Numbered from the stretch's first letter, positions 1 to 11,110 are shown. The stretch is DNA of 64,000 bases from Methylotenera sp. (GCA_020622105.1 JAHRYP010000001.1:125194-189193); one strand, 5' to 3'. Numbers and translations are program-made. The notes: generated by a model from the sequence alone, not told the origin.

Positions 1-84
1 TATTTCTCTGCTGCACAGCTAGGTAACGCATGTGAGTCTAAACTTCGCAGCGAACTGACAGCAGCTGTGGCTTTTGATGGTTAA
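1..84 (+). CDS. C-terminal 27 codons of an unidentified CDS truncated by the window edge (...YFSAAQLGNACESKLRSELTAAVAFDG*)
   Basis: Open frame from position 1 to TAA at 82-84, followed by an RBS-like aaggagag and the next CDS. Confidence 0.4.
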   Translation, partial: YFSAAQLGNACESKLRSELTAAVAFDG

Positions 85-111
85 AATGGCAGTGCGTTAA
101 GGAGAGAAATT

Positions 112-1215
112 TTGCAAGTATTACAGATCTGTCATAGTTACTATCCGCCATTTCTTGATTGTGCACGGCAGTATTCCAAGCTTTTTTCAGATACAGAATA
201 TAAAGTGATTACGGTTTATCTGACCGGTGAAGCCAGTGAAGAAGTAGCACAGGCGACATGTTCTGATGAAGTGATTTTTCTGGGCTACAAAAGCAGCCAA
301 GTACGTGGCTTAAAATTAAAAGCGATTGCCGAAGTTAGAAAAATACTGGCACGCGGAACGTTCAAGTTCTGTATTGCACATAGATCCAAACCAACTTATG
401 TGGCTTTACTTGCCAGTCAGCTACCGGTCATCAGCATACACCACAATTATGATGACTTTGGCAGATTTACACGGCGTTTGATGGTTAACCTGTTTCGTAA
501 AAGGTTATTATTACTTGGCGTGTCTGACTCCGTGCGCGATGAAATGCGAGCGAGTTTGCCTCATTGGCCGAGCAACCAAATTGAAACTTTATATAACCGC
601 ATCGATGTTGCAGCAGTACAGTCACAATTTTTCTCTCGAGAAGCAGCAAGAGAATTTCTAGGATTACCGGCAGGCAGTTGGGTTGTCGGTAATGTCGGCA
701 GGCTGCATCATGATAAAGATCAGGCAACGTTATTGCGCGGCTTTAAAAAAGCTTTACCCAGCTTACCTGCCAATAGTTTACTTGTTATCATGGGTAAAGG
801 TCCGCTTGAAAAAGACCTGAAACAGTTGACGCTTGATTTAGGCATTGCAGAGTCCGTCGTGTTTACCGGCAATGTTCCAGATGGTAAAAAGTACTTCAAA
901 GCCTTTGATGTGTTCGCGCTGACATCTGATCATGAACCGTTTGGCATGGTGTTGCTGGAGGCAATGGCTGCCAATATTCCGCTGATTTGTTCTGATTGTG
1001 GCGGCGGTGCTGAGGTAGTACGCGGAGTTGGTCAGCTATTTAAATTGGGCGATGCGGAAATGCTCTCAAATTGCTTTGTGAACGAATTTACAGGCAATGC
1101 TGGCATAGAAAGCACAGCAATGCTAACCAAATTAAATGATGTTTTCTCTGATGAAGCAGTAAAAAGACGTTTCTGGAATTTAGATTATGTTAAGCATTTA
1201 TTGAATAATAAATAA
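112..1215 (+). CDS. Glycosyltransferase family 4 (LPS/polysaccharide)
   Basis: GT4 C-terminal motif GNVGRLHHDKDQATLLRGF...EPFGMVLLEAMA; TTG start after aaggagag. Confidence 0.8.
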   Translation: MQVLQICHSYYPPFLDCARQYSKLFSDTEYKVITVYLTGEASEEVAQATCSDEVIFLGYKSSQVRGLKLKAIAEVRKILARGTFKFCIAHRSKPTYVALLASQLPVISIHHNYDDFGRFTRRLMVNLFRKRLLLLGVSDSVRDEMRASLPHWPSNQIETLYNRIDVAAVQSQFFSREAAREFLGLPAGSWVVGNVGRLHHDKDQATLLRGFKKALPSLPANSLLVIMGKGPLEKDLKQLTLDLGIAESVVFTGNVPDGKKYFKAFDVFALTSDHEPFGMVLLEAMAANIPLICSDCGGGAEVVRGVGQLFKLGDAEMLSNCFVNEFTGNAGIESTAMLTKLNDVFSDEAVKRRFWNLDYVKHLLNNK

Positions 1216-1313
1216 TAAATTTTGTGCGTACGATGCTGTATCAATAAGCATATGCAATTCATGTGCGTATTCATAGCTGGAAAATTATAATCATAAAGTG
1301 ATAGGGCAATGGA

Positions 1314-2357
1314 ATGAGCAAGGTGTTAATACTTGATGGAATAAGCGGGGTGCCTCTGGGGGAGGAGTTATGCGAAGCTTTTGCCAATATTGGCACAACA
1401 GTCAGCTATGCCGATTTACGTAAATTCAAGCCTTTGATGTTTTATGGGTTGAAGTCTGCTTTCCGCAAGGCGTTGAATAAACGCGAAAATGCAGATGGTT
1501 TTTACCATCTTCCAAAATTAAATGAAGCAAGTTTCGAGGCTTACATCAGGCAGCAGGCGCCGTCGGTAATTCTGGTGATAGGCTTTGTTTATAAATATTT
1601 AACGCCGGCTTTTCTGGTAAAAATTAAGCAGGAATACAACATCAAGTTATTTCTATATGACACCGACAGTTGCAATCTTTATTCCAAACGTCGTGAATTT
1701 GTTTTTTTTATTGAAGAAGAATTACCCATTTATGATGAGATTTTTTCATTTTCTAAAATTACAACCCGGTTCTTTAAAGATACGAGAAAGTTGAATGCAA
1801 GTTTCCTGCCTTTTGGGGCAAAGCCACTGGCTCTTCCTGAACATTCTAACCAGGAGGTCGATGTACTTTTTATAGGCAGCGGCGACCTGCGCAGAATATT
1901 TATACTTGAAACTATACGTAGCCATGTCACCGTGTATGGGGATCGATGGTCAAGAAACTATCCTCTAATGTCTGATGAATTGAAAGCAAGAGTCATTGAT
2001 CGCTCAATATGGGGTGAGCAACTGCATCAATTATTATTTTCTTCCAAGATTGTACTAAATATCACTAGATCACACTTCTATGGTGCTGAAACCGGCATCA
2101 ATCTCAGAATATTTGAAGCTTTGGCAGCCGGTGCTTTTCTTTTAACGGATTATTGTGATGAAGTGGCTGAACTGTTTGAGATTGGCGAAGAAATTGAAGT
2201 TTTTCGCAGTTCTGCGGAGTTGGTTGAGAAGATTGAATATTACCTTGCTAACCCCGAAAAACGATTGGAAATAGCGCGTAGAGGGCACCAGAAGTTTCTT
2301 AAACTTTACACATGGGATTCTAATGCCAATTTTCTAGTAAATAAATTTAAAGCATAA
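1314..2357 (+). CDS. CgeB-like glycosyltransferase
   Basis: C-terminal GxNLRIFEALAAGAFLLTDYCDEVAELFEIGEEI typical of CgeB/Glyco_trans_1_2 proteins. Confidence 0.7.
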   Translation: MSKVLILDGISGVPLGEELCEAFANIGTTVSYADLRKFKPLMFYGLKSAFRKALNKRENADGFYHLPKLNEASFEAYIRQQAPSVILVIGFVYKYLTPAFLVKIKQEYNIKLFLYDTDSCNLYSKRREFVFFIEEELPIYDEIFSFSKITTRFFKDTRKLNASFLPFGAKPLALPEHSNQEVDVLFIGSGDLRRIFILETIRSHVTVYGDRWSRNYPLMSDELKARVIDRSIWGEQLHQLLFSSKIVLNITRSHFYGAETGINLRIFEALAAGAFLLTDYCDEVAELFEIGEEIEVFRSSAELVEKIEYYLANPEKRLEIARRGHQKFLKLYTWDSNANFLVNKFKA

Positions 2358-3410
2358 GTGAATTTTATAAATATGGACTGTCAACAATTTGAACAAAATA
2401 ATAATAACTTAATCAAGATTGCTGTCGTTTCGTTTGACTCATTGGGTGATAGCCTTTTATATTTGTTATTAGCTTATAACTTACAGCAGAACGGTTTTGA
2501 TGTTACTTATTTTGGCAAAGTGGGCGATGAATTATCTGAGTGGATTCCCAGCTTAAGAATGCTACCTTGTGCTGAGTCTGATGATATGGAAATGGTTCTT
2601 GCCGATTATCACCTCGTAATTAAATGTCCCCGCAAACATGTCAGAAACAGGCTGAATAAAGACGCTGAGTATCTGGTACATTTAAAGAGCAAGTATTTAT
2701 TAGTCTGTCAGAAGGCACCTGAATCATGGGTTTATGATCATACGCAAAGATTACGTTCAGAGCTTTCGCCAGATTTGTGTGAATCTTTACAGGCGCTTGC
2801 CAAGTCATCAGGCTCCATCAGGTTTAAACCTTTCATAGATGAAAGTGCGGTAGATATTCTATGTACTTACATGCAGAAAAAAATGCAATTGGCAATTGTA
2901 AGTAGGCAAGTAGCTATTAAGCCGCCGCCGCATTTAAGATTTAGACGCTATGACAAAAGAATTATAGTAAGTCCTGATTCCGCAGGGCCGGAGGATAAGA
3001 ATTGGGGACAGCAGCAGTTCCTATCTTTGTGTCGGCAGCTAAAGAGCGTTGGTTATAAGCCAGTTATTGTTGTTTCTCCAGCTAATTATAATGAGTGGCA
3101 ATTGCTTAACCGTGATGAGTTTGAATTGCCATTATTTAATAACATTGGAGACCTTGCGTCTTTTATTTTTGAGTCTGCCTTAATGGTTGCGAATGATTCC
3201 GGTAATGGACATTTGGCATCTTTTCTGGGTGTGCCTGTAGTCACTATCTATAAAAAGCCTAACCCAAAATTCCATTGGCGCCCGGACTGGTCTGCTGGTA
3301 AGGTCGTTTACCCTAAGTTAGTGATCAAGTTTTTTAATTACAGAGTATGGCGGCCGTTTGTTTCAACTAGGCAAGTATTTGCGGCTATTTCTGAGTTGTT
3401 GGCTAGATAA
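2358..3410 (+). CDS. Glycosyltransferase family 9 (heptosyltransferase-like)
   Basis: IIVSPDSAGPEDKNWGQQQFLSLCRQL...VANDSGNGHLASFLGVPVVTIYKKPNPKFHWRP. Confidence 0.7.
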   Translation: MNFINMDCQQFEQNNNNLIKIAVVSFDSLGDSLLYLLLAYNLQQNGFDVTYFGKVGDELSEWIPSLRMLPCAESDDMEMVLADYHLVIKCPRKHVRNRLNKDAEYLVHLKSKYLLVCQKAPESWVYDHTQRLRSELSPDLCESLQALAKSSGSIRFKPFIDESAVDILCTYMQKKMQLAIVSRQVAIKPPPHLRFRRYDKRIIVSPDSAGPEDKNWGQQQFLSLCRQLKSVGYKPVIVVSPANYNEWQLLNRDEFELPLFNNIGDLASFIFESALMVANDSGNGHLASFLGVPVVTIYKKPNPKFHWRPDWSAGKVVYPKLVIKFFNYRVWRPFVSTRQVFAAISELLAR

Positions 3411-3524
3411 AAAATCCTGATGGCAAACTATTTATCTTTTTAATCAGCCTCCCGGCTGACTTAAACTCAATTGCTAGGCGGTATTAGTGGACTGTATTGA
3501 AGCTTATCCACTGAACCTCTTTAG

Positions 3525-4697
3525 TTATTTTTCTGGTGTTTGGTTTCTAGCCTCATGAAGTTGCTGCGCAATTAGCAGCGCCAGCGGTAAATGAAAAACT
3601 AGCCAGCGCTGGCCTGGACTATGGATCAGACTGCTACCATCGAATGCTAAGCCTAGAGCACCAGCCATAAAATACCAAGCAGCCCAGGACTTTGTTTTAA
3701 ATCCTGTGATACAAGCCCATGCAGTAAGCGCTATGAGCGGTAGTAGTCCGATTAATCCTGCTCTGAAGAATTGAGTGACATAGGCACTATGAGGTGTAAC
3801 GAGAATCAGGCCATCTTTTGCAATGTGTCGATATTGATTTTCAGGACCGCAGCCCAGCCATATTCCGCATTCAATGGTTTTTCTGATGTAACCTTCCCAA
3901 GCTTCGATACGATAAAATCCTCGGTTTGTTAGACTTTCCCCGATTGAAGTAAAGGAGAATAATAAGCCAATTGCTGTACCAATTGAAATCAGGCCTATTA
4001 TTGACCAGATAAAATGCCTGCGTTTGAAATCAGAATTTCGCTGAAAAGTCAGGTAGCTGAGAACAAGAATTAATATCCAGATTCCTAAAATACTTCGCGT
4101 CTGCAATATGGCAAGAGACAGGGAGAGCACTAGAATATGGGCAACGATTACTTCGGAAAACCTTTTTGATTGCAATCCAAGCAATGTAATTATCGCCAAC
4201 ATTCCGCCCATAGTATTGGTGATGTAGATTACATTCTCAAGTTTAGCGATGTGTTGCCCCAAGCGTTCTCCTGGCGACCAGCTTCCATTCATGTACATCA
4301 ACCCCATATTGAAGATGACGTAGATGATCAGCAAAGTTAGATATAACCATGCTGCTTTATATGCTAAATCAGGGGTAATCGTTGGTAATCTTGCTACAGC
4401 CAGAAAAAACAGAACCACGATAAGGCCATACTTTGCTTGCCTAACCGGGTCACCGTCACCGACGGTAGCAGCAAGAATGAGCGACAGTATTATAAGTAAT
4501 AAGCCTTGTGAGAGTCGATTAGTGAAAAATCTTCGCACTTCACTGATTTGTAACGAGATCAGTGTGGGGATCATTATTATCAGGTAACTGAAATTGTTAT
4601 GCGCTTGTGATCCGATAATCACCAAGAAACTTAGCATCCATATACCTAGCGCATACAAGGCAAAATCCGGGCGACGCAAAAACTCTATAAACTTCAT
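3525..4697 (-). CDS. O-antigen ligase family (WaaL-like) polytopic membrane protein
   Basis: Multiple TM segments, periplasmic loop with GCGPENQYRHIAKDGLILVTPHSAYVTQFFRAGLIGL. Confidence 0.75.
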   Translation of the reverse strand: MKFIEFLRRPDFALYALGIWMLSFLVIIGSQAHNNFSYLIIMIPTLISLQISEVRRFFTNRLSQGLLLIILSLILAATVGDGDPVRQAKYGLIVVLFFLAVARLPTITPDLAYKAAWLYLTLLIIYVIFNMGLMYMNGSWSPGERLGQHIAKLENVIYITNTMGGMLAIITLLGLQSKRFSEVIVAHILVLSLSLAILQTRSILGIWILILVLSYLTFQRNSDFKRRHFIWSIIGLISIGTAIGLLFSFTSIGESLTNRGFYRIEAWEGYIRKTIECGIWLGCGPENQYRHIAKDGLILVTPHSAYVTQFFRAGLIGLLPLIALTAWACITGFKTKSWAAWYFMAGALGLAFDGSSLIHSPGQRWLVFHLPLALLIAQQLHEARNQTPEK

Positions 4698-4702
4698 TGG
4701 AT

Positions 4703-5838
4703 TTACCGTGCTTTCAGCAGAGAGTCAATAAGCTTGTTATAAGCAGATCTATAAGCTTCAATGCTGTGATTTTTCACAAGATAGTTATATACCTGTTCAC
4801 CTTTTGCGTTTAATGAGGCTGTCTCAAGACTTAGGTAGTCTTTTAACGCCTGGGTAAGGCTAGCTATATCTTTGGGTGGAACTGCAATGCCCCCTGCGCC
4901 GAGAATAATATCGCGCATTTCAGGGATATCAGAAGCAATCACCGGCAGGTGCCCGCTCATACCTTCCAGCAGCGCAAGTGGCAGACCTTCTTTTAGAGAG
5001 GGCATCGACCATATATCGAATGCCCTGACATATTGCAGCGCATTTTCTCTAAATCCAAGCAAATGAACCCGGTCTTGAAGTCCAAGTTGATGGATTTGAC
5101 TTTTGAGATTTTCTTCTTCATCCCCACGACCAATAATACCAATATGCGCATCAGGAAATTGGTGTTGTAAATTGCCAACGCTGAAATTAAACGATGACCC
5201 TTCCGGGAGAAAAGCTGGCCGATAGTGCCAATAATCAGTTTTTCTTGTGGTAATCCGAGTAACGAACGTGCTTCTGCTTTGGTCAGTTGTGACGATTCTG
5301 CTTTTGATATATCAATTGCATTGGGAATAGCGCAGGTGTTTTCCAGGTTAAATCCAGATTTGTAAGCAATCAGGCAAGATGCTACGGCATCAGATACCCC
5401 GACAAATTTCCAACGGCGATCAGCGAGTAGTTTGACCTGCAAGCGTCTGTAAGCCCGCTCATATTCATTTAATACATGGGATATTGCTATGCAGACAGGT
5501 ACTTTCAGTAGTTTATTAAGTTGTAATAAAAGGCTGACAGTCTTGAATCGATTACAGATGATGACATCGAATTTGTTTGCTTTACAGAACCAGTAGAGCT
5601 TCCATAGGGCTTTGAGCCTAATGCCATGCATGTCTTTTTCTGGGAGGTTGAAGTAATGCACATTTTTCGCGATGCTTCTTGGTTGATCCGGTCTAGGAGT
5701 GCCGGAAAAATAAGCTGAAGTGACTTCAAAACGGTCGCTAGGCAAAGCTTTGATGATTTGTTCTGCCAAGTCAGACACGTCGTTGGATTTGACATTGTAA
5801 TCAGGGTGAAGCTGGAGAACTTTTATAGTTTTATTCAT
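4703..5838 (-). pseudogene. GT4 glycosyltransferase interrupted by a single-base frameshift (ORFs 4993..5838 and 4703..5062)
   Basis: N-terminal ORF ends in a GT4 motif (IGTIGQLFSRKGHRLISALA); the next frame continues with (Q)HQFPDAHIGIIGRGDEEENL...SMPSLKEGLPLALLEGMSGHLPVIASD; restoring one base at about 5172 joins them. Confidence 0.8.
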
Positions 5839-5851
5839 GTAAAGGCTTTCA

Positions 5852-6856
5852 TTACAGATTTTTAATTACAAGCGCAGGGCTGATCGATTTCAAACAATTC
5901 AGGTGCCCTAGCGGGCACACACGCTCGAAACAAGGGCTGCAATCTAACCCTAGATATTCTATTACTGCTTTTTCATTCATGGGAGGTGTGTGATGCGGGT
6001 CACTAGATCCATAAATCGCAATCAGTTTTTTATCGAGTGCCGCAGCTACATGCATCAGGCCGGAATCGTTACTGATCACAGTGTCGCAAAGTGACATCAG
6101 GTCGATGGCTTCACCCAGATTGGTCTTGCCACCCCAATCCTGACAGCGGCCCCGCACTAAATCATTGATAGTTGTTGTGACAGGGACATCTTTATCCGAG
6201 CCAAATAACCAGACTTGCCAGCCTTTATTAAGTGCTTTACTTGCTACCTCTGCATAATATTCGGCAGGCCAGCGCTTAGCTTCGCCATATTCGGCACCTG
6301 GGCATAAACCGAGGATTCTTTGATCCGTTTTTTGCACCCCATTTTTTTCTAAAGCGCGCAGGGCATGCTGCTGGTCGGCCACTAATTTCGGGTTGCTAAT
6401 CCGAGGTAATGCTTGATCTTGATTTTCCATGCTCAAGGCGACAAATCTATCAACAGTCCGCGGTAGTTTAGATTTATCTAAGGGGTGAATATCATTCAGT
6501 AAACCGTGGCGAAATTCACCCAGAAATCCAGTGCGTTGTGGAATACCTGCAGCAAGCGGCAAGATAGCAGATTTGAATGAATTAACGAGAAGAATGGCTT
6601 GTGTATAGCCGCTAGATTTCAGGCTACGGCCAAACCTGATGCGCTCAAGCAAAGCTAGCTGACCATGTTTGAATGGCAAGGCAATCGCGTGGCTGACTTC
6701 AGGCATGCGCTCTAATAAAGGTAGCGTCCATGCCGGTGCAGCAACATCAATGATAGTGTCTGGATTTTGCGCTTTCAGCGATTGAAACAGGCTATGTGCC
6801 AGTACCATGTCACCTATCCAGGAAGGTCCAATAATCAGGATTTTTTTAGCAGGCAT
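5852..6856 (-). CDS. waaF: Lipopolysaccharide heptosyltransferase II
   Basis: MPAKKILIIGPSWIGDMVLAHSLFQSLK and VISNDSGLMHVAAAL...HHTPP. Confidence 0.92.
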   Translation of the reverse strand: MPAKKILIIGPSWIGDMVLAHSLFQSLKAQNPDTIIDVAAPAWTLPLLERMPEVSHAIALPFKHGQLALLERIRFGRSLKSSGYTQAILLVNSFKSAILPLAAGIPQRTGFLGEFRHGLLNDIHPLDKSKLPRTVDRFVALSMENQDQALPRISNPKLVADQQHALRALEKNGVQKTDQRILGLCPGAEYGEAKRWPAEYYAEVASKALNKGWQVWLFGSDKDVPVTTTINDLVRGRCQDWGGKTNLGEAIDLMSLCDTVISNDSGLMHVAAALDKKLIAIYGSSDPHHTPPMNEKAVIEYLGLDCSPCFERVCPLGHLNCLKSISPALVIKNL

Positions 6857-6869
6857 GCTATTTACTAAC

Positions 6870-8327
6870 TTAACTGTTCATTTTTTTGATGATGTTGCTG
6901 GTACTGCGTCCTTCAACTAGGTCGATCAAAGCAATTTCGCCACCCCAGGATTCAACTTCGCGGCCACCTACAACCTGATCCGCAGAGTAATCGCTGCCTT
7001 TGGCAATCACGTCCGGCTTCAATGTATTAATTAAGTTTAACGGTGTATCTTCGTCGAATAAGATAACAGCGTCTACAGATTCAAGTGCTGCTATCACCCG
7101 CGCACGGTCGTTTTCATTGACAACCGGTCGTGTCGGGCCTTTCAGCGCGCTGACTGAGCGGTCTGTGTTCAAGCCTAAAATGAGCTTGTCACCACGTTTT
7201 TTTGCAGCTTCCAGATAGGTCACATGTCCAGCGTGCAGAAGATCAAAGCAGCCGTTGGTAAATACGATCTTTTGCTTATTTTTTTTCCAGCTTTCTACTT
7301 TTCGTTGCAGCTGACCCAAGTCGCAGATTTTATGTGCCTGTTCCGAAGACTGTTCGCTAGTTAACGCTTCAATCAAATCATCGCGAGTAATCGGTATGGT
7401 GCCGACTTTGCCAACTACGACACCGGCAGCGACATTTGCCAGCTGCAGGCTTTCCAATGGGCTTAGATTATGCATCAGGCCGGCGGCCAGCGTGGCGATT
7501 ACAGTGTCTCCTGCGCCTGATACGTCAAATACCTGCTTCGCCGTGGCTGGTAGCAGATGTTCATGATCATCTATCAGCGAGATGCCTTCATCGCCGCGGG
7601 TTACAACAAAGAACTGCAGGTTGAGTTTGCCTTTAAGCGCAGCTGCCTTATTGATCAAATCCGGATCATGCGTATTTGTGGCACAGGCTTCTGCAGCCTC
7701 TTTTTTATTAGGCGTCAGCGCTGTAGCATGGCTATACTTGCTGTAGTCGTGGCCTTTTGGGTCAACCAGTACCGGAATTTTAAGTGCATTGCATTGAGCA
7801 ATAACCTGCTGGCACACATCGCTGCTGAGCAGTCCTTTGGCGTAGTCCGACAAAATGACAACGGCCGGTTTTAATGACAGCTGCTGGCTGATTGCTTCAG
7901 ACAGTTGCGCATTTTCAGTGACGGTAAATGCAGAATTGTTTTCCTGATCAAGCCGCATCATTTGCTGATGACCGCTTAAAATACGCGTTTTGGCAATAGT
8001 GGGGCGCTGGTTTGAATGAATGATACCGCTATGATCAATTCCGGTTTTAGCAATCAGATCTACCAGAATGGTCGCCTCGCCGTCATTGCCCACGCAGCCG
8101 ATGATATGCGTCTTGATACCCAAAAGCGCAAGGTTAGCGGCTACGTTTGCGGCGCCGCCTGCACGGTCATGCTGTGTTTTTAACAGTACAACCGGTACAG
8201 GTGCTTCGGGTGAGATGCGGCTGACATCACCTATCAGGTAACGGTCGAGCATCACATCGCCAATCACCAGTGCGTGTTGTTTAAGATTGCCGAAATTTTT
8301 AGCGGTGTCGAGTAATTTGTGCTGCAT
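6870..8327 (-). CDS. hldE: Bifunctional heptose-7-phosphate kinase / heptose-1-phosphate adenylyltransferase
   Basis: PfkB kinase domain (DVSGAGDTVIATLAAGL) fused to nucleotidyltransferase domain (FTNGCFDLLHAGHVTYLEAAKKRGDKLILGLN). Confidence 0.95.
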   Translation of the reverse strand: MQHKLLDTAKNFGNLKQHALVIGDVMLDRYLIGDVSRISPEAPVPVVLLKTQHDRAGGAANVAANLALLGIKTHIIGCVGNDGEATILVDLIAKTGIDHSGIIHSNQRPTIAKTRILSGHQQMMRLDQENNSAFTVTENAQLSEAISQQLSLKPAVVILSDYAKGLLSSDVCQQVIAQCNALKIPVLVDPKGHDYSKYSHATALTPNKKEAAEACATNTHDPDLINKAAALKGKLNLQFFVVTRGDEGISLIDDHEHLLPATAKQVFDVSGAGDTVIATLAAGLMHNLSPLESLQLANVAAGVVVGKVGTIPITRDDLIEALTSEQSSEQAHKICDLGQLQRKVESWKKNKQKIVFTNGCFDLLHAGHVTYLEAAKKRGDKLILGLNTDRSVSALKGPTRPVVNENDRARVIAALESVDAVILFDEDTPLNLINTLKPDVIAKGSDYSADQVVGGREVESWGGEIALIDLVEGRSTSNIIKKMNS

Positions 8328-8333
8328 AGATAA

Positions 8334-8894
8334 TCAGGATTCCAGAATTTCACAAAGCGAATGCCCGATAAAGATATGCGCTTCCTGAATGCGCGCGGTG
8401 ACGCTGGAAGGTACAACAATATTATAATTACATAGATTATTTAGTTTGCCGCCACTACCACCGGTAAGGCCAACCGTAGTTGCGCCAATTTCTTTTGCAG
8501 CCTCTATTGCGCGTACTACATTTGCGCTATTGCCGCTGGTAGTGATACCAATGACCATGTCTTCCGGGCGACATAAAGCTTCTACTTGTCGCGCAAAGAT
8601 GTAGTCATAACCGTAGTCGTTACCTACCGAGGTAATAATCGAGGTGTCTGTAGTGAGCGCAATCGCCGGCATGCCTTTGCGTTCTTTTTTAAAGCGGCCG
8701 ACAATTTCGGCTGCTATATGCTGGCTATCTGCGGCACTGCCGCCGTTGCCCATAATTAGGATTTTTCCGCCGTTATTGATCGTGTTCTGCATCGCAATGC
8801 CAACATCACTGATTAACGGAAACAGAGGTTCCAGCGCATTAAACATTGCCATGTGCGCAACGTGTTCGCCTTTTAGATATTCAACATACTTCAT
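8334..8894 (-). CDS. gmhA: Phosphoheptose isomerase
   Basis: SIS domain, [34 protein letters not shown], adjacent to hldE/hldD. Confidence 0.95.
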   Translation of the reverse strand: MKYVEYLKGEHVAHMAMFNALEPLFPLISDVGIAMQNTINNGGKILIMGNGGSAADSQHIAAEIVGRFKKERKGMPAIALTTDTSIITSVGNDYGYDYIFARQVEALCRPEDMVIGITTSGNSANVVRAIEAAKEIGATTVGLTGGSGGKLNNLCNYNIVVPSSVTARIQEAHIFIGHSLCEILES

Positions 8895-9880
8895 TAGCAG
8901 TATTTATCCTCTTGCATTAAGTAATTCTGTACGTAGTCACGAACGCCATCTTCGAGACTGTGGAAGGGCAGTTGATAGCCTACACCTGCGAGCTTGCTCA
9001 TTGTGGCTTCTGTAAAATACTGGTACTTGCCTTGCAGATCCTGCGGCATGTCAATAAACGTAATATGTGGTTCACGTGCCATGCCCGTCATCACTGCGGT
9101 TGCCAGGTCTTTGAAACTGCGCGCTTTGCCGGTGCCGATGTTATAAATACCATTCGGCGCTGGTTTACTGCTGGCTGACTCCACAAAGAAACTGACTACG
9201 GACGCAGCGTCTTTTACATAAACGAAATCACGCATCTGCATACCGTCTTCTACACCAGCTTTGGTGCCCTTAAACAGTTTCATGGTGCCGGTATGGCTAA
9301 ACTGGTTAAAGGTGTGAAACGCCACACTTGCCATGCGTTCTTTATGATATTCATTCGGTCCGTACACATTGAAAAATTTAAAGCCTGCCCAGTTCGGTGG
9401 CGTAGGCAGTTTGTTACGTACCTGACGCAGTACCCACTGGTCAAAAAAGTGTTTTGAATAACCGTAGCCATTCAGCGGGCGCAGATTATCGATGCTGGCA
9501 TCGTCATAACCGAGACTGCCATCGCCGTAGGTAGCGGCTGAGCTGGCATAGAAAAACGGTACTTTGTTGTCTGCACACCAAGACCATAAATTCTGTGAAT
9601 ATTGGATATTGGTTTCTACCAGCTTATTAAAGTCACGCTCAGTAGTGGCGCTGATTGCGCCCATATGAATAATCGCCTCAATATCGCTGCGGCCTTGCAG
9701 CCAGCCCATGAGCTGATCTTTATCCAGATAGTGCGCGTAATGACGGTGCGCAAGGTTGTGCCATTGCTCTTCGTGCGTAATGCGGTCGACGATAACGATG
9801 TCGTCGCGGTTGAGCTTGGTATTGAGATGCCAGGCGATGATAGAACCTATCATGCCTGCGCCGCCAGTAATCACTATCAT
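8894..9880 (-). CDS. hldD: ADP-L-glycero-D-manno-heptose-6-epimerase
   Basis: [41 protein letters not shown]. Confidence 0.95.
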   Translation of the reverse strand: MIVITGGAGMIGSIIAWHLNTKLNRDDIVIVDRITHEEQWHNLAHRHYAHYLDKDQLMGWLQGRSDIEAIIHMGAISATTERDFNKLVETNIQYSQNLWSWCADNKVPFFYASSAATYGDGSLGYDDASIDNLRPLNGYGYSKHFFDQWVLRQVRNKLPTPPNWAGFKFFNVYGPNEYHKERMASVAFHTFNQFSHTGTMKLFKGTKAGVEDGMQMRDFVYVKDAASVVSFFVESASSKPAPNGIYNIGTGKARSFKDLATAVMTGMAREPHITFIDMPQDLQGKYQYFTEATMSKLAGVGYQLPFHSLEDGVRDYVQNYLMQEDKYC

Positions 9881-9975
9881 TTATTGCAGCCTAAAAATCA
9901 TTGTTTATTGCCGATGCTTAAACGCTGCGCACAGGCACAAAACTTGTTAACAAATCGAGTATCAAAGTATAACCC

Positions 9976-11085
9976 TTATTGACTTGCACCTAAACTCTGA
10001 GCCCGTAATTTTGTCATTTCTGCCTCTTTTTTAGCCTGAACGCTATCCCATTCGGTTGCCACCCAGCCTTGCAGGTTTTCGAGTGCGATTGCTGTCATGG
10101 CATGAATCCAGGCATCATTCTCGTTTAGCGCCGGAATATAGTGGTATGCACCACCGCCATTGCTCTGGAAAATATGTTTCCCTTCCATTGCAATTTCTTC
10201 CAGAGTCTCCAAACAATCACTTGAGAAACCAGGACAGATCACATCAATGCGTGCTGTTTTTGCTTTGCCTAAATCTTCTAATGTGCTTGCCAGATAGGGT
10301 TTTAACCATTCCTGCTTTCCAAAGCGTGACTGAAATGCAATTACATATTCATCTTTATTCAATTGCAGCGCTTCTGCCAGCAGGCGCGCTGTTTTATGGC
10401 ACTCGCAATGGTAAGGGTCGCCATTTAACAGATGCACTTTAGGTACGCCATGAAAACTCATGACAAGCTTGCTCGGCTTGCCGCCATTCAGGCGCCAGTG
10501 TTCACGTACGCTCTGTTCCAAAGCTGCGATATAGGCAGGATGGTCATGGTAATGATTGATGGTGCGAATTGCAGGCATGTTGCGTGTTTTGAGCAGGATG
10601 CGCCATACCGCATCCAAAGCGCTCGCGGTGCTGGATGCCGCATATTGCGGATAAAGCGGAAATACCAGAATGCGATTGCAATGCTGTGCTTTCAGTTTTT
10701 CAATCGCAGACGCCATAGAGGGGGTACCATAGCTCATGCCTAGCTCAACCGCAAACGGCGATTTTATTTTCTGCCCGAGAAAGCCGCGCAACAATGTTGT
10801 CTGTTTTTGCGCGTGAACCATCAATGGCGAGCCTTCTTTTGTCCACACGCTGGCGTATTTTTCGGCTGATTTTTTTGGCCTGATCACTAAAATAATACAG
10901 TTCAGTATCAGCCACCAGATCAGGCGTGGGATTTCTACAATACGACGGTCACTTAGAAACTGGCGTAAATAAGGACGTAAAGCTTTTGCCGTCGGCGCAT
11001 CAGGTGTACCAAGATTGGCAAGCAGAATGCCGACTTTAAGTTGATCGCCATGCTCGTATTTGGGTTCTGAATTGTAATATGCCAT
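9976..11085 (-). CDS. hemH: Ferrochelatase
   Basis: GILLANLGTPDAPTAKALRPYLRQFLSDRRI, LVMSFHGVPKVHLLNGDPYHCECHKTARLL, CPGFSSDCLETLEEI; likely start MAYYNSEPKY at 11085 rather than ORF start 11160, which overlaps hrcA. Confidence 0.93.
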   Translation of the reverse strand: MAYYNSEPKYEHGDQLKVGILLANLGTPDAPTAKALRPYLRQFLSDRRIVEIPRLIWWLILNCIILVIRPKKSAEKYASVWTKEGSPLMVHAQKQTTLLRGFLGQKIKSPFAVELGMSYGTPSMASAIEKLKAQHCNRILVFPLYPQYAASSTASALDAVWRILLKTRNMPAIRTINHYHDHPAYIAALEQSVREHWRLNGGKPSKLVMSFHGVPKVHLLNGDPYHCECHKTARLLAEALQLNKDEYVIAFQSRFGKQEWLKPYLASTLEDLGKAKTARIDVICPGFSSDCLETLEEIAMEGKHIFQSNGGGAYHYIPALNENDAWIHAMTAIALENLQGWVATEWDSVQAKKEAEMTKLRAQSLGASQ

Positions 11086-11110
11086 AAAATGCGGTTGGTT
11101 TTCCAGTAAA

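Noticed and set aside
3444-3459. TCAGCC-tccc-GGCTGA hairpin between convergent GT9-like and waaL-like genes
   Set aside because: Six-bp stem without a clear T-run on either strand; too weak to call a terminator confidently.
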